A stretch of 64,000 bases of DNA from Tetrahymena thermophila SB210 (taxonomy: Eukaryota > Ciliophora > Oligohymenophorea > Hymenostomatida > Tetrahymenidae): NCBI RefSeq assembly GCF_000189635.1, contig NW_002476086.1, positions 62,001-126,000 on the forward strand, written 5' to 3'. How positions within the stretch are numbered: position 1 is the first letter of the stretch; each line of letters begins with the position of its first letter. The position numbers and the translations under genes were made by a program. A model generated the notes under the pieces. That model made no database searches and was not told the origin of the DNA. It worked only from the letters and a program-made list of their open reading frames with translations. Positions 1 to 12,920 of this stretch are shown one piece after another.

Positions 1-3000
1 GTTTTTGAGCTTTTAATCAAGCTAAGATTTATAAAATACTATTACGAATAAGATGGCCCTGTAATTGAAAACGAAAAGCGCTTAGTTTATCTCCTTTGGT
101 CTTTGATTGGAGGGGAAAGATTTGGGAAAATCAAGAAAGAGAATTTGGTCATATTTTTACTATGCGTTTTAGGATTAGGGTTAAATAGGAAAGTTAATGA
201 TAAAGAAATTGAGTTGATAATGAAGAATAATTTACAATAAATGATTGAAAATAATTAAAATTATTAGGGCAACTTCTCTGGCCTAGCAAGCTAACTATTT
301 AATGGCAGTAATATTCTCAATAATCCATCTTAAAGAATTTAAACAGAACCTAATGGTGCGAATAGGATGAATGGAGATGATCATTATAATCCATAGAGTC
401 CTACACCTCACAAGTTAATAACTGCAGCATAATAAATAAATAGTGGGTGCTATGATGTGAGCAGTAGCAATTCGAAATCCAATAATCCTAATTTGAGTAA
501 TCCTTTTTTCGCTACCTTCTAAAATCTCTTTAATTAAAATACAAATAATCTTCATCCTACTATTTAATCTTGTAATTCTGTAATTAAAACAAAAACTTCG
601 TTAGATGTTAACAAAGACTCAAACAGCCATACTAACATAAGTTTCTAAGTTATTGGTGGTGGAGCAAAACACTCTCTTTCTAGCTAAAAATTACCTTAAG
701 TAGGAAATACAATTGAATAATTTAGAATATAAGAAATGCCTGAAGCAGAAAATGAGTAATAAAAATTGAATACTAACTTTGGATCTGACAAAAAGAATGG
801 TATCAGTGTTCAGACACATTCAAATATTTTTAATCATGAAATTAGCAAATCAATATACAACATTCAGCTAGGATACTTCGAAGAAGATACAAATTTATGG
901 ATTCTGGGTTTGGATGATAAAAGAGTAATTCACTAAGCATTTGAAGTTCTTTACCGTAACAGACTTGCTTATGAAGAATTAAAAAACAATAAATACGATT
1001 GGGAGTATTCTTTCTAGCCATAACTTACTACAAACAGTATTTAATTAGCTAATAGGTAAAGAGAGAAAGTTCTAACTGAAGCAGCCCATCTCTTAGAGAC
1101 TTAGCAAATTAAAATGAAAATACCAGAAGATGGTAAAATTTGTCATTAATAGCTTTTGGTGTTACAAAAAATGGCAAATGATCTCAATATAAAAAAGAAG
1201 AAGGAAGTCTTGGATTAGCAATAGCTTCAAGAGTGCAGTTTCTATCCTTAAATTAACACGTTTAAAATGAATACTTTACCTGATATTGGATAACCAGAAA
1301 AGGGAAACAATTAAAATACAAATATATATGACCTAGCTTCAGCAGTATTAGGGACTGATAACTAAATTAATTCAAGACCTCGTCTAACTACTGTCTAATC
1401 AAGTGATAGAGGTGTAAAAAAAACAGAAGAACTCTACCAAATGCCTAATCCTAAATAACACAGAAGAGATAAAACAAGAGAAGAGATAGAATATGAAAAA
1501 GTTTGTGATGAGTGCACTTTCCATCCAGAAATAACAGTAAGTTTAATTTTTATTTTTTAAATATCTAAAACTTTATTTAAAATACTAAGAAAAAAAAGAG
1601 AGTGTATAAGCAAGAGCAGCTTTATGCTAAAAATATTGATAAGACTATTGATAGGTTAAGGAATGCATATAAAGAAAAAGAATAAATTACCATAGCAAAG
1701 AAAAAAGGCCACACAAGACATTCTTTAGGTGGTATAAGTGATTTTAAGCCAGAGAGTACTAAGCATTCTAAAATGTCAAATAAAAATAGCGTGAGTAACT
1801 TGACTCATCTAAGATCACCATCAAATTTGACAAGTTAAACTAATAACAAACCTCCAATCCCTTCTTCTACTTCAAATAGAAACATCATGAAAAATTTAAA
1901 TAATTTAAGTGGATAATTTTAATTTGACTAGAGCAATACATAAGTAGTTAACTATGATTAAATTAAACATAGTAATAGTAGTAATAACTTACATAAGCAA
2001 AATAATGATAATAATCTAAACTATAGCAATAACAGCAGTTTTAATTAAAGAGCGCAGAACAACTTCTTCTAAGACAAAAAAATGAATAACAAATCAGATC
2101 AAAATTTGAGGGTTAATATGTAAATGGAATAATATCAACAATAGTAATAGTAGTAATTGCAGTAAACGTAGCATTAGCAATTTTAATTTTAAAATTAATA
2201 ACAATAACAATAACTAAATCAAACACAAAACTTATAATAGCAAATATATGAATAGCCAGAGCTACAAGAAAGCAAATAATAATAATTATTCCAAAATTAA
2301 ATTCAATAACAGTAATAGCAACAATAAAAATAACAATATATATAGTAATAATAGTAATTGCAATAAATTCAGTAATTTAATTCTTCAGAAAGCTCAAACA
2401 ACTCTTAAAAAAATAATCAGTATTCTTCTTATAGCAGTAGTGAGAGCTAATCAAATAATAGAAATTATTATTAATAGACATAACTTTCTCCAGTTAATAA
2501 CTTTAACAATTAAAATATGTTCTAATAAAAATAGATAGCTGATTCGTAACAGCCTTAATCTAGTTAGGCTATGAATATTTAAGAACTATATGTATAAAGC
2601 TAGTCTTAGTAATAATCTCAATAAAAAATAAAAAATCCATCATAAACAACAAGCTAATAGTCAAACAATTCAATTTCCTAAGATCCATCTTCTGTAAACT
2701 AAACATATCATGATAGAGTTAATAGTACTGGTAACTAAAATTAAAATTAATTAATTCCAGATTAATCTTTTTCATAAACACCCAACAAAAGTGCTACTTC
2801 AAGTTTGTCATTACGTAATAAATTTTAAATATTACAGTTTATTAATTTTTTATTTTTTTATTTAAAAATAATTACTAAAAATTTTAATTTTAATTTAGAT
2901 GTTAAATCAGAAGAAAAAGTTCCTCTACTTTTTGTTGATGTTAACCTTGGTCTTGGTAGAATTGAAAGAATTGTGGTTTATGAAGGAGACAAATCAGAGG

Positions 3001-3328
3001 ATTTAGCTAACAAGTTTGCATTAGTTCATAGTAAATATTAATATTAAAAAATATAATTAATTAGTTGATTAATTAAATAGATTTGGACACCGTGACAAAA
3101 CAAAAGTTCAAAGAACTATTAGACAATTAAATTGCTGGTTTATTAAGTAGGATTGATGAAGAGGAAATGCTTAGCTATGAAAGTGAATCACAAAACCATT
3201 CTGCAATTCATTAGCATCATTATTATTTCTAAAATTACAATAGCAACGGATCAAATTATCAAATGAAGTAATCCTCCTCTCTATAAAATACATAAAATTA
3301 AAACTAAAACAACTCCTAGCATATTTGA
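1..3328 (+). CDS. Q/N-rich protein with C-[ST]-F-x-P-x-I motifs, 5' truncated
   Basis: The frame is open from base 1, so the start lies outside the window. Exons 1-1536, 1590-2814, 2899-3030 and 3081-3328 (TGA) keep phase and give at least 1046 residues. An N-terminal helical part is followed by two short motifs, CSFYPQI near residue 415 and CTFHPEI near residue 510. A very Q/N/S-rich stretch follows, with glutamine runs written mostly as TAA/TAG around 2120-2370. The compact C-terminal part after intron 2 contains 'LLFVDVNLGLGRIERIVVYE' and ends in a helical 'FKELLDNQIAGLLSRI'. That C-terminal module together with C-x-F-x-P repeats recurs in large protist proteins, often linked to cytoskeleton or cilia; this is family memory, not proof. 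No function is assigned. The coding frame is firm; the exact ends of introns 2 and 3 are good GT..AG choices. Confidence 0.85.
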
Positions 3329-4298
3329 TAGAATCTTTCATTTTTCTTATAAAACAATTCTGTTGAATTAAAAATTTTTAATTTATATAAAATAAGTAAA
3401 AACTCAATAAATTAATCTAAATTTTATTATAAAATATAGTTAATAATAATTAAAATAACTTGATTGTAGATATTATATTTAATCACTTTTTATAAATTTT
3501 GTAAGTAAAATTAAAATTCTTTAATTATCATTAGTTGTTTATTAACAGCATTAATTCATTTTTTTCTAAATTATTTTCTAAAAATTTTAAAATTATTATT
3601 TTTGTTTAGAATTATTAATTTTTTGAGTGTAATTTATAAATAAAATGGAAAAATGTATTTTTGATTTTACAAACTAAGAAATATTTTATTTAAAATTAGA
3701 AGTTTTAATTAAAATTTAAATTCTAATTTATCAATTTAAAAGATATATTTTTTTTTTTGAAAAGTTTATTAAATTAATTAAGATTAAGTTAAAAAAAGAA
3801 TAATAAATAAACAATAATTATTTCAAATATTTAATTAGAATTAAAATAATTTAAAATTTAATTTTATATAATTATCTAATAAAACTAGTTATTAAAAGAT
3901 ATTATTATTTAATATCATAATAATCATTTATTTACAAAATAGTATTTTGTAAATTTTAACAAATATCTATGATTTTATATAAGATAGCTTTGAGAAATCT
4001 AACAATTTAACAAAAAATGATTGATAATATCATGCAAAAAATTTTGTACATAATAAAATTAATAAGAATAGTTTATATGAAAATCTTATATTTATGCATG
4101 CAGATAGTCAGGAATAAGCCAGAAGAAATAAAGGAATAATAAATTAAGAAAGCAATCTATAAATCTATTTAATTAAATGCTTTCATTTTATCTAATAAAT
4201 AAAGTAAATAAATTAATATATATTGATTTTAGTTTCAATAAAAAGAGAAACAAATAAAGAAAGAGAAGTATATAAATAGATAGATTCATATTAGCAAA
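3329..4298. other. Intergenic, AT-rich, nothing recognised
   Basis: Almost pure A/T sequence with many short A and T runs. I saw no frame with coding character and no RNA gene in either direction. It should hold the 3' end of the upstream transcript and the promoter of the gene starting at 4299. Confidence 0.6.
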
Positions 4299-5828
4299 AT
4301 GATTGCTCGTAGATTGTTCAAGAGAAGTTTATATTATATTCCTAGAGCTGGATTTGGCGGTGGTGATATTAGACATAAATTCAGTAATGAAATTACTGAT
4401 GATGATTATGATTATTAAAGAGCTATGCACGTTAAGCCTCCCAAAGAAGAAAGTCTTTTTTAACTCACTAACATCTTATCTAGTGTTCCTGTGTAATTAA
4501 TTTAGTTAAAATAGCATATATTTGAATCTCTTAGATATTTCGAAGCAAGATAGCAAAGCTAATTACTAGTTATATCAAATATTAAGCTTTTAAAAAATGA
4601 AATTCATGTTAATTATGATGATAGTTTTATTCAGCTATTTTAATTTTCTATGATTTACTTCATTTTTTAAATGAAAAATCTTGCATTCAATATTTGATCA
4701 ATATTATTCATAAAATATAATTACAAGAAAAAAATATTTTTTGTAAAATTAGCTTCAAGACCCGCTTCTTCTTAGACTTTATCGCAAGAAATTTAGATAC
4801 AAACAGTGCAGTAAGCACTTCTGATTTTGTTGCTCCTCCTAGAGTCCATGAAAATAGCTTTTTTGTTTATCACTCCAGAGAACTTGGCAACGTTATTCGT
4901 AAATACAGATCTCTCGAATCAATCGTTTTACCAGGTGCTCTTCTCACCTTTACTTATCCTTTATTTGCTGCTTTTGTTGCAATCCCTTCCTACTATTTCA
5001 TGTTCAATGTAATTAAAATTAATGATCAGTTAATTTGTTTAAGAATAGCTTAAAATTAGTAAAAGTTTTAGAATTTTGCAATTATGATACTTAAGAATAA
5101 AAAATTTATTTGAGATTGAATATTCAGAAAATAAATAAACGAAAATGTAATTCAATTTGCTTATTGTATCTGTTTTTGAATAAGTTAGCTAGAAAAATAC
5201 ACAATCTATTTTTGATAAATAGCCTCATGGATTTGTTAGTTATATAATAGCATTTAGATTTAAAAATAGATTGATTTTATTGTTAAGTTAAGAAAAAAGA
5301 TACGATATTTATTTAAGAGCAAAAGAATATTTTTGATATGAAATTTTAAATTCAGCTTATAAAGAAATATTATATAATATGCATGGAATATTGTATGTAA
5401 TAAGATAATTATTAAATCTATTTTATTTCTATAGGCTAAAATCTATGAAATGTCCAGAAGATTTGTTGTCAGAATGGATGTCCTCCCTCACCTTGAAATG
5501 ATCAGTGTCTAAAGAATTGGTGCCTTCGGTATTCTTTATACTAAGCTTCATAGAATTCAAGACCTTGAATACGTTCCTTTTGATTAAGTTAAAGAATAAG
5601 GTATTATTTAATATTTTAGAAATAGAATATGAACGAATTTTTTAATTTTACTTGAAAAACATTTTTTTTTAATATTATTAAATTTTAGAAAATTACTTAT
5701 GGGCTATTGGTGGTCACGGTGTTGATAATTAGTTAATTTTTAAAGATAGATCTACTGGTGAATTCTTTTATTTCGAAAGATAGGGTGTCTGGGATGCTAA
5801 AGGTCTTAATCATCCTCTTCTTAACTGA
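4299..5828 (+). CDS. Probable mitochondrial membrane protein, unrecognised family
   Basis: Four exons, 4299-4492, 4753-5008, 5435-5600 and 5689-5828, join in phase to 251 residues ending at TGA. The N-terminus starts MIARRLFKRSLYY, basic and hydroxyl/aromatic-rich with no acidic residue, like a mitochondrial targeting peptide. One long hydrophobic stretch (about residues 121-149, 'IVLPGALLTFTYPLFAAFVA') could be one long or two short membrane spans. The following soluble C-terminal part ends GLNHPLLN. Codon use is richer in C and G than the neighbours, as in well-expressed ciliate genes. The layout recalls small inner-membrane proteins of the TMEM70/TMEM186/TMEM223 kind or a ciliate-specific respiratory subunit, but I cannot assign it. 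Introns of 260 and 426 nt are long for this window. Confidence 0.8.
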
Positions 5829-6315
5829 AATGTAATAAACTGAGCCAATAAAGGAATGAATATTTCTTCAATAATTAATTTATAATTTACCTTATCATTT
5901 GTTTGTTGATAGCTTTATTAAACACCATAGCAAACATTAAACAAATATAATTAACTCCAGCAAATAAATGATATGATAATTGAATGAGAGTCTATCTTTT
6001 TTCAAAAGTATTATTTCCTAACCGTATTTGTGTGTATCTTTCTGTCTTTAACACAATATTCTACTCTTAATTTGTAATTCAATTCAAACAAATTTCTCTA
6101 AATATAAAAAAAATAATTCTTGATATTTAAAATATTTATGAATGATTAAATCATTATTCCTTAAAAATAATAAAAATATGAAGAAAAAATAATAAAAATA
6201 TTTTTAAAATGAAAAGAATTGCATTTCTTTTTTCAATTTTAATAAATTAGATTTTACAAAAAATGTTAGATTAAATTTTTGAGCAGTATTTTTTTTTAAT
6301 ATGATAAAAAAATTC
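5829..6315. other. Intergenic, nothing recognised
   Basis: AT-rich spacer between the mitochondrial-type gene and the first tRNA. It includes the T-rich 3' flank that ends tRNA copy 1 on the minus strand. No coding frame seen. Confidence 0.55.
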
Positions 6316-6395
6316 GTCAGCTGCAGGATTCGAACCTGCGCGGGTAAACCCAATGGATTTCAAGTCCACCTCCTTAACCACTCGGACAAACTGAC
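6316..6395 (-). tRNA. tRNA-Ser (UGA), copy 1
   Basis: The minus strand reads a class II tRNA of 80 nt without encoded CCA. It has acceptor arms GTCAGTT/AGCTGAC, a D-arm with TCCGAGTGGTTAAGGA, an anticodon loop CTTGAAA giving anticodon TGA, a long variable arm with GGG/CCC pairing, and T-arm GCAGG-TTCGAAT-CCTGC. UGA reads UCA-type serine codons. Internal A and B boxes are intact and a T run follows directly, as for RNA polymerase III termination. No intron. Confidence 0.97.
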
Positions 6396-6645
6396 TCAAC
6401 TGATAGAAAGAGTTTTATTTTTATAATCCGTATTTAAACTATATTTATTTACCTAAAAATGATTGATTATTAATTTTAAAGAAATTATTTTTCTGCTTAT
6501 TAATTACATGGTTAAAAGTAAATATAAAGTTTTAAAAAAATTTTATATATAAATTATATCATATTAAAACTATTTGCTAATTATTTCATATTAATTACAC
6601 CTTATTTTTAAAGTTATCATCTACGATAAAAATGATAAAAAATTC

Positions 6646-6725
6646 GTCAGCTGCAGGATTCGAACCTGCGCGGGTAAACCCAATGGATTTCAAGTCCACC
6701 TCCTTAACCACTCGGACAAACTGAC
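6646..6725 (-). tRNA. tRNA-Ser (UGA), copy 2
   Basis: Identical in sequence to the copy at 6316, with the same 5' flank and a T-run terminator after the 3' end. Anticodon TGA in loop CTTGAAA. Confidence 0.97.
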
Positions 6726-6983
6726 TCAACTGATAGAAATAGTACTATTTTTATAATCCTTATTTAAATAATATTATTTAAAAAACCTTAATCAAATTTT
6801 GAAATAAATGAAATTGGTGAATGTAAAAAAATTAACATTTTCGTCAATTATATAAAAATAGAAAACATTATAGGTATAAGTAATGATTCATATAAAATGA
6901 GATTAAAACTATTTATTGTATCAATACTATTTTTTGTTTTTTTTTAAAGTTATCATTCCTAATATAAAAAAGTTAAAAAATTC

Positions 6984-7063
6984 GTCAGCTGCAGGATTCG
7001 AACCTGCGCGGGTAAACCCAATGGATTTCAAGTCCACCTCCTTAACCACTCGGACAAACTGAC
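6984..7063 (-). tRNA. tRNA-Ser (UGA), copy 3
   Basis: Identical in sequence to the other three copies, with the same shared 5' flank as copies 1 and 2 and a T-rich 3' flank. Anticodon TGA. Confidence 0.97.
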
Positions 7064-7376
7064 TCAACTGATAGAAAGACCATTATTTTTAAAATCCATA
7101 TTTAAATAAAATTTCTTTTGTAAAAAACCATTCTAATTTTACAAATAAAAATAATTATTTTTACAAAATTAATATATTTATATTTGAATTGAATAACTAA
7201 GATTAAGAATTGATTCAATCAATTATTTTATTACTAGAATATATTTAAATTTTAAATTAATATATTTTGATTTATTTTAATCAAATTTAAATTATTTGTT
7301 ATATTTATAAAATTACTATTTTTTTTATTTTTTAAAAGTTATCTATCATCCCAAATATAAAAATGATAAAAAATTC

Positions 7377-7456
7377 GTCAGCTGCAGGATTCGAACCTGC
7401 GCGGGTAAACCCAATGGATTTCAAGTCCACCTCCTTAACCACTCGGACAAACTGAC
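7377..7456 (-). tRNA. tRNA-Ser (UGA), copy 4
   Basis: Identical gene body to copies 1-3. Its 5' flank (plus side from 7457) lacks the block shared by the others, so it has its own upstream sequence. It is probably the edge copy from which the array grew. A T run follows the 3' end. Confidence 0.97.
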
Positions 7457-7712
7457 TTACATGTCAATTATCCTTTAATTATTCTTCACTTTATGTTGAA
7501 TGAGAGAGAGAGTTAATAAAGGCGATTAATTATTGAGCAATCTAATTTACTTTCATTCATTAGAAAATTTAATGATTTTAATTTTTAAAATTGTAGTAAT
7601 GAAGATTATATTAAAAATGGAATAATAATTAAAACTAATAAACTCAATATATAACAGATAGATAGATAAAATAATGTTAAATTTTTATAGAATAAATATT
7701 AATTTATTTATA

Positions 7713-8969
7713 TCAATAACCATTTTATTAATTTTTTTGTTAAGGAGTTTCTTCGAAATAAGAGTAGTTTATTAAAAGAGCTGTAGCAGTAAGTAAAGCT
7801 TTGTCTTCCACTGAGGCATTAGGTGGGAAGACAACTGAGAAGTTATCTAAATTAGTAATGCAAGCTTTAAGGCATCCTGGACTTCTCTATATTAATTAAA
7901 AATATTAAATTAAGTATCTTAACCTTAAATTTTTTTGAATAACAAAGATATTTAATAGCTTATTTTGTTTTTTGTTGAGAGATAAAAAGATATCTCTTAA
8001 TTTTAAACACACACATATTATCTACTCTAACAAATTTAATTTTAGCAGGTATTTTTTTTTGTATAATTTTAGGCAAAAAAATATTAAATTTACCTTGATG
8101 AGATTTGATAAGACAGTGCCATCAGGACTTTTAACATCAAAGTAAACAGTTTGGCATGATTCACAAGGCCATGGACGACATAAAACACCACATTAACAGC
8201 ATGAGCCTTCAACAATAAATTTCAGGTTATGAGCTCTGTCATAAACGTGAACACCTAAATCACAACAGTAAAAAGGATTTACAACTTTACCTGCATATAA
8301 ATTTTAACCGTTGTCAACAACATTTACTTCAACTTCAGGTCTTTTTATATTTATTATATATAATTATTATAAATCTATTTACTAATAAAAGCCATCATTA
8401 ATTATTAAAAATTATTTAAATGTGCTTTTACCTATTACAACAAAGGCAAGTACATCTGAAGCTTCTATGCATTTATAGGAATGGACCACTATTATAGCTA
8501 TTAACTTGAATATCATATGATCTGCAACTAGCTCTATTTTTTAATGTAAAAAATTAATATCCTATTTGGATGAATAGTTTCTTGATTATTAAGTGTTTAT
8601 TGAATAAAATATTAATCAAACTAATTTTTACGGCAAGCAAACTCTTTAACAACACTCAGAATGTTCTTTACTTTAGAATAAGGGAATTTCACCTGCTTGA
8701 TTGCCATATACATCAGCTGGGAAAACTTAAAAATTCTATTTTTTAGAATATACATTTAATAAAAAATTCTAATATGAGAACTATATTTAGCTAAAATAGC
8801 TAGTTAAAAATATTACACAGGGCATGTTAATACCACAAATGACTTCAAGAGGTTGTAAGTCTTCTTTAAGGAAAACACCAGGAAGGTTTTAGAATTTTTG
8901 GAACCCACTCATCATTAAGAATTAGTAGGAGTCATTACCATTTTAGTTAGGAGCAAGGGGATTATACAT
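7713..8969 (-). CDS. Phospholipid scramblase family protein
   Basis: Five exons (8969-8819, 8725-8632, 8533-8432, 8340-8094, 7886-7713) give 255 residues. Scramblases are membrane-anchored beta-barrel proteins related to the LURP-one fold that move lipids between leaflets. The usual order of elements is visible: an early 'SGFQKFQNLPGVFLKED' segment, a CCQR block, the cysteine cluster CTCLCC near residue 110 (a likely palmitoylation site), paired Cys-rich strands 'YCCDLGVHVYDRAHNL' and 'EGSCCQCGVLCRPWPCESC', and a final 'VVFPPNASVEDKALLTATAL' helix region close to NYSYFEETP. Length is normal for a compact scramblase, but the usual Pro-rich N-terminus is short. The first intron (8726-8818) is a multiple of three and open in frame, so that junction is the least sure part. 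Confidence 0.9.
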
Positions 8970-10575
8970 TTTTTAGTAATATTGAATGAAGTATACTTTA
9001 TTTTATTTAAGATAATTATTAATTAGTATATTTGGTATAGAGTGAGATAATATTTAAAGGTATATTCTTTAATTATTTAATTAATAAATTGAAAATATTT
9101 GTTTAATAATTTTACATGTAGAAATCACAAGGGATGGATATTAATTTTGTGATTGATATTTGATCAAATTTTTTTTTTAGATTGGGTAGTAATCTTTTTT
9201 TCTGGTCAAATGCTTATACAAAGTAATTACTTTAATACAAAAAAATGTAAACATATTTATTCAAATAAATTATGGTGAATCAATTTGTAACAACCTTATA
9301 ATTTACATTGTAAGTAAGTTTACTTTGGTTTTATGTACTAAATTCAAGAATTTAGATTTCAAATCAAAAAGCATATTACTAAAAGTTTTAAATAATTTGA
9401 AGTAAATAGAAAAAATCAAATTATTTAGGAGATAAAATTATTTAATCTCGAAAAACTATTACTTTATGCATACATTTTAATATAGATAGGATACTCATAA
9501 AAATCTCAGGTATAAATAAATAAAAAATCTTACATATTTAATCAAGTAAATAGGGAGAAAAATTATTTATTCATGAAAACTTAATATTGATCGAAATACT
9601 ACTCATAAAATTTTAGACAGTTAAGCTAATAAAAAGGCTTATAAATTTGATAAAGTTGAAATATTGTCTATTTTAATATAAAAAAATTAAGGATTAACAT
9701 TATACATAATAATTTGGAAATGTTACACATAAAATATATATTTCTTTAAAAATTTAGAAAAATCTTGTTTTTAAATTTTTCAAGATATTATTCAACTTTA
9801 TACACAATAAAAATTTATAAATTTGGTTTCTTTTATCATTTTAATCAACTTTAGGACAAGATTTTTGGTTAAGATAAATAAAAGGATCTAAATAAAAAGG
9901 AATAGAAATTATTTTATTTTCTCACAAAGAAAATAAAAAAAACTTTAATTTGTTTATATTTTGAAAAATTTTCAAATTATTTTTACTTTAATTCAAGCTG
10001 TAAACATGTAAATAAATATACATATATTGATGATTTAAATCTTAAGAAATCATATTTTTTTTAATTTTAAATCATCTTGAAAAATACATAAAAAATATTG
10101 AATTTCCTGAAAAAATATTTTTATAAAAGTTAAATTATAGACAAAATAAGCATCTTTTGCTTAGATAAATAATTTAATTTATTATCATACTGCTTTAATC
10201 AGAGGTTATAATAAAAGTAATACAATTTTACAATAAACAAAATAATATCCTTTTATGAAAGAAAGAATCACAAAAATTATTTTTATCCGTTTTAAATTTT
10301 TTTTGGTTAAAATTTAAAATTAGTAGAATCAAAATAGAATAAATATTATTTTTCATGTATTTCTATATTTTAAAGCTTAATTGCTATTAAAATGTAAATT
10401 TAATTATTTAGATAAATGAATTTAATCAAAATTTAACAAAGTATTTTTTTTTATCGTTTTTAGTCATTAATTTAGTAATTAATCAAAGATTAAAGGATTT
10501 ATACAATTACTTTGCTTTGTTGGTAAAATAATTAATAGCAAAAACGAAAATTGTATAGACTAGAAAAATATTATA
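8970..10575. other. Long intergenic region, nothing recognised
   Basis: About 1.6 kb of AT-rich DNA between two genes that diverge from it (scramblase leftwards, granule protein rightwards), so it must hold both promoters. I saw no coding frame, tRNA or clear repeat. Confidence 0.55.
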
Positions 10576-12162
10576 ATGAGACTAAGAGCTTTTATACTTT
10601 TAGTAGTTTTAATTGGGACTGCTATGGCAGTGACAATGAAAACAAAATTAAACTCTCCTTAAGCAAAGGCTATTGAAAATTTGAGAAACGCCAAGCATTC
10701 ATGGAGTAAACTTGTTTTAAATTTGGCTGAATTGCATATGATGATGACTGATTCTAGCTATGATGATTTGGAATAAGTATTAAATGACTTAATTTAAGAT
10801 CTAAGTGATAAATCTTAAAGATATCAAAACAATTATAATGAAGAAACCTCAGCTCATAACGAAGCAGTTAGCCGCTTTAATTCTGAAATTTCTTCCGCAA
10901 ATAGTGATATAGCTTCAACAACATCTTTATTAAATGATGTTTTATATCCAAAGAAGCATGATCTTGAAATTACAATAGCAAGCTAAGAATAAGACATAGA
11001 TGATTCATAATCATACATTGATAAAATTACAAGTGATAGAGAGGAGGTATCTTTTATAAAAATTTTCAAAAACATATAAATTTTTTTTTAATGAAATGAT
11101 AACAAAACAAAAACGACATTTAACACTTTGTTTAATCAAAGTTTTCTTAAATAGCTTTCAAAATATTAAGTTAGCAAAAACTCAAATGAAAATTTTCAAT
11201 AATAAAGACCTATTCAATAGACTAATATTTTATGAGGATATTTAGTTGCTTGAGTTAGATGATAAGATTTATCTTTTGAATTAAAATATTAAATACTCCA
11301 TCAATAAATTATTGATAATAAATTTATTTGGAATGCAATTATACGATTATAAATAGGTCTTTTAATAAAAATAATACTATTGCTTCTTATATAAAAATCA
11401 ATTCATATAAATATTTGAAATTTTAATATAAAAGTGGATTTAAATTATTATACTTGAAACATATATACATGTAGAATTTTTAAAATTTTAATTTAATTAA
11501 ATAAATAGTCTCATAATAAATGGAGTGAAAGAGTTGAGGATCACAATTCAGCTGTAATAGCAATAGAAGATGCAGAAAAGATTTTAAATTAGCTTTTGTA
11601 TGGTGATCCAGTTTCTATGATCTAGGTTTAAGCATCAAAAAATGCTTTAATAAAAATTGAAAAGCAACTTAGTAAGAAAATAGATTCTTCTTTAGCTAAG
11701 GCTCTAGTTGATTTAGCTACAAAGGAATATGCTAACTAAGAGACTGTTCGTAAGGTGTTAGATATGCTTGAATAAATCAAAATAAGTATTTAAAACTCTC
11801 TAGTAAGTGAAAATTCTAATGAAAACAGAGAATAATCAGATTTTGAAAAGAATTTAGAAATAACAAATGAGCATATTTATAACGTTTCAAACTCTCTTGC
11901 TACTAATAAGAATGACTCAGATAATACTAACAATACCATATAGCAAAATGAAGCTTTTCTAACATTAAGAAAAGAAGACTTAACAAGAGCCACAAGTGAT
12001 TTAGAAGCAGAGTAACAACATTTCTAATAGATTACAAACAACTTCAATGATATAATTGACTAAATTAATACTGAATTAGACTCATGTCATTAAGCTTTAG
12101 CTGTTATAGAAAATGGTACATTTGCAAATTTCATTTAAGAAAAGTTCCATAACATATAGTGA
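10576..12162 (+). CDS. Secretory granule lattice (Grl) / trichocyst matrix type protein
   Basis: Two exons, 10576-11046 and 11509-12162, encode 374 residues. Such proteins are cleaved from pro-forms and crystallise in the core of mucocysts or trichocysts, expanding on Ca2+ exposure. The N-terminus MRLRAFILLVVLIGTAMA is a clear signal peptide. The rest is acidic, Asn/Ser/Gln-rich and almost wholly coiled coil ('SSANSDIASTTSLLNDVLY', 'VRKVLDMLEQIKISIQ'). Cysteine is nearly absent (one, near the C-terminus). The 'KWSERVEDHNSAVIAIEDAE' segment followed by a leucine-heptad region is the arrangement I know from this family. A dibasic 'KK' site near residue 131 could be a processing site (inference). 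I cannot tell which Grl member it is. Confidence 0.82.
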
Positions 12163-12920
12163 AAAATTCAGTCCATAAAAATTTTACAAATTTAAAGAAT
12201 GCTATTGGTTTAAAATATTTGTTTGTAGAATTTATAAGATAGATTTTAAGTTTGTGTTTGTTATAATAAGATTTAAATTTATTGAAATTTTATTCCTTAT
12301 TATATTATTTGATAGTGTATTATTTGCATAATAAATATCATAGCATTAAACAGAATGAAAAATTTTATTTTTTAAAAAGATAATTTAATTTTTTTTAAGC
12401 TTCAATATTTTAATAAATATTGATAATGATTCATAAATTTTTCACTTTTAAATGATTTGAGAACCAAATTTTTTGTTTAATTAATTAAGTATTAATTATT
12501 TTTGATAAAAAAAGTATTTTATTTTATTATATAGCAGTATGATTTTGCTTCATCTTTAATTTTATTTTGCAGATTGATTTTTTAAATTTAAGAAATTGGT
12601 ATTATTTAAGATAAGATCATTTTATAATTTAAGATATTCAAAAATGGTATGAATTTTGTAATAAATTTTAATCTTGAGATTTCTTCAGTCAATAAAATAA
12701 GTTTAATTTTACTGATATTAATTAATACTTCGAATAAATAACATTATAATTTTAAGTTAGAAAACAATAAAATATAAATAGATTGATAATTAATAATACC
12801 TAAAACTAAATAAATAAATTTTTAAGAAAATGATTGATTTTTTGCTTTTATATAGAGAATTAAAGCTTAAATTAGAGATAAACTAATAAAAAATATTATT
12901 TAAACTTATCTCATCTAATT
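12163..12920. other. Intergenic between convergent genes, nothing recognised
   Basis: AT-rich spacer where the granule protein gene (plus) and the next gene (minus) end towards each other. No coding frame or RNA seen. Confidence 0.55.

Larger units (their letters stand above)
6311..7470 (-). repeat. Tandem repeat of four tRNA-Ser units
   Basis: Four copies of the same tRNA gene lie at spacings of 330, 338 and 393 bases. The copies share the gene exactly. The first three also share their immediate 5' flank (plus-strand text 'ctcaactgatagaaa' after the gene), and all have a run of T after the 3' end. The 5' flank of the copy at 7377 is different, so it marks one edge of the duplication. Spacer DNA between copies is mostly diverged. 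Confidence 0.85.

Noticed and set aside
2248..2538. Short standard-code frame of 96 codons full of Asn and Ser
   Set aside because: It is an out-of-frame shadow of the Q/N-rich gene; the true frame here encodes glutamine runs with TAA/TAG.
7490..7680. gagagaga and agatagataga tracts near the tRNA array
   Set aside because: Simple-sequence tracts of a few units, expected by slippage in such DNA; no function indicated.
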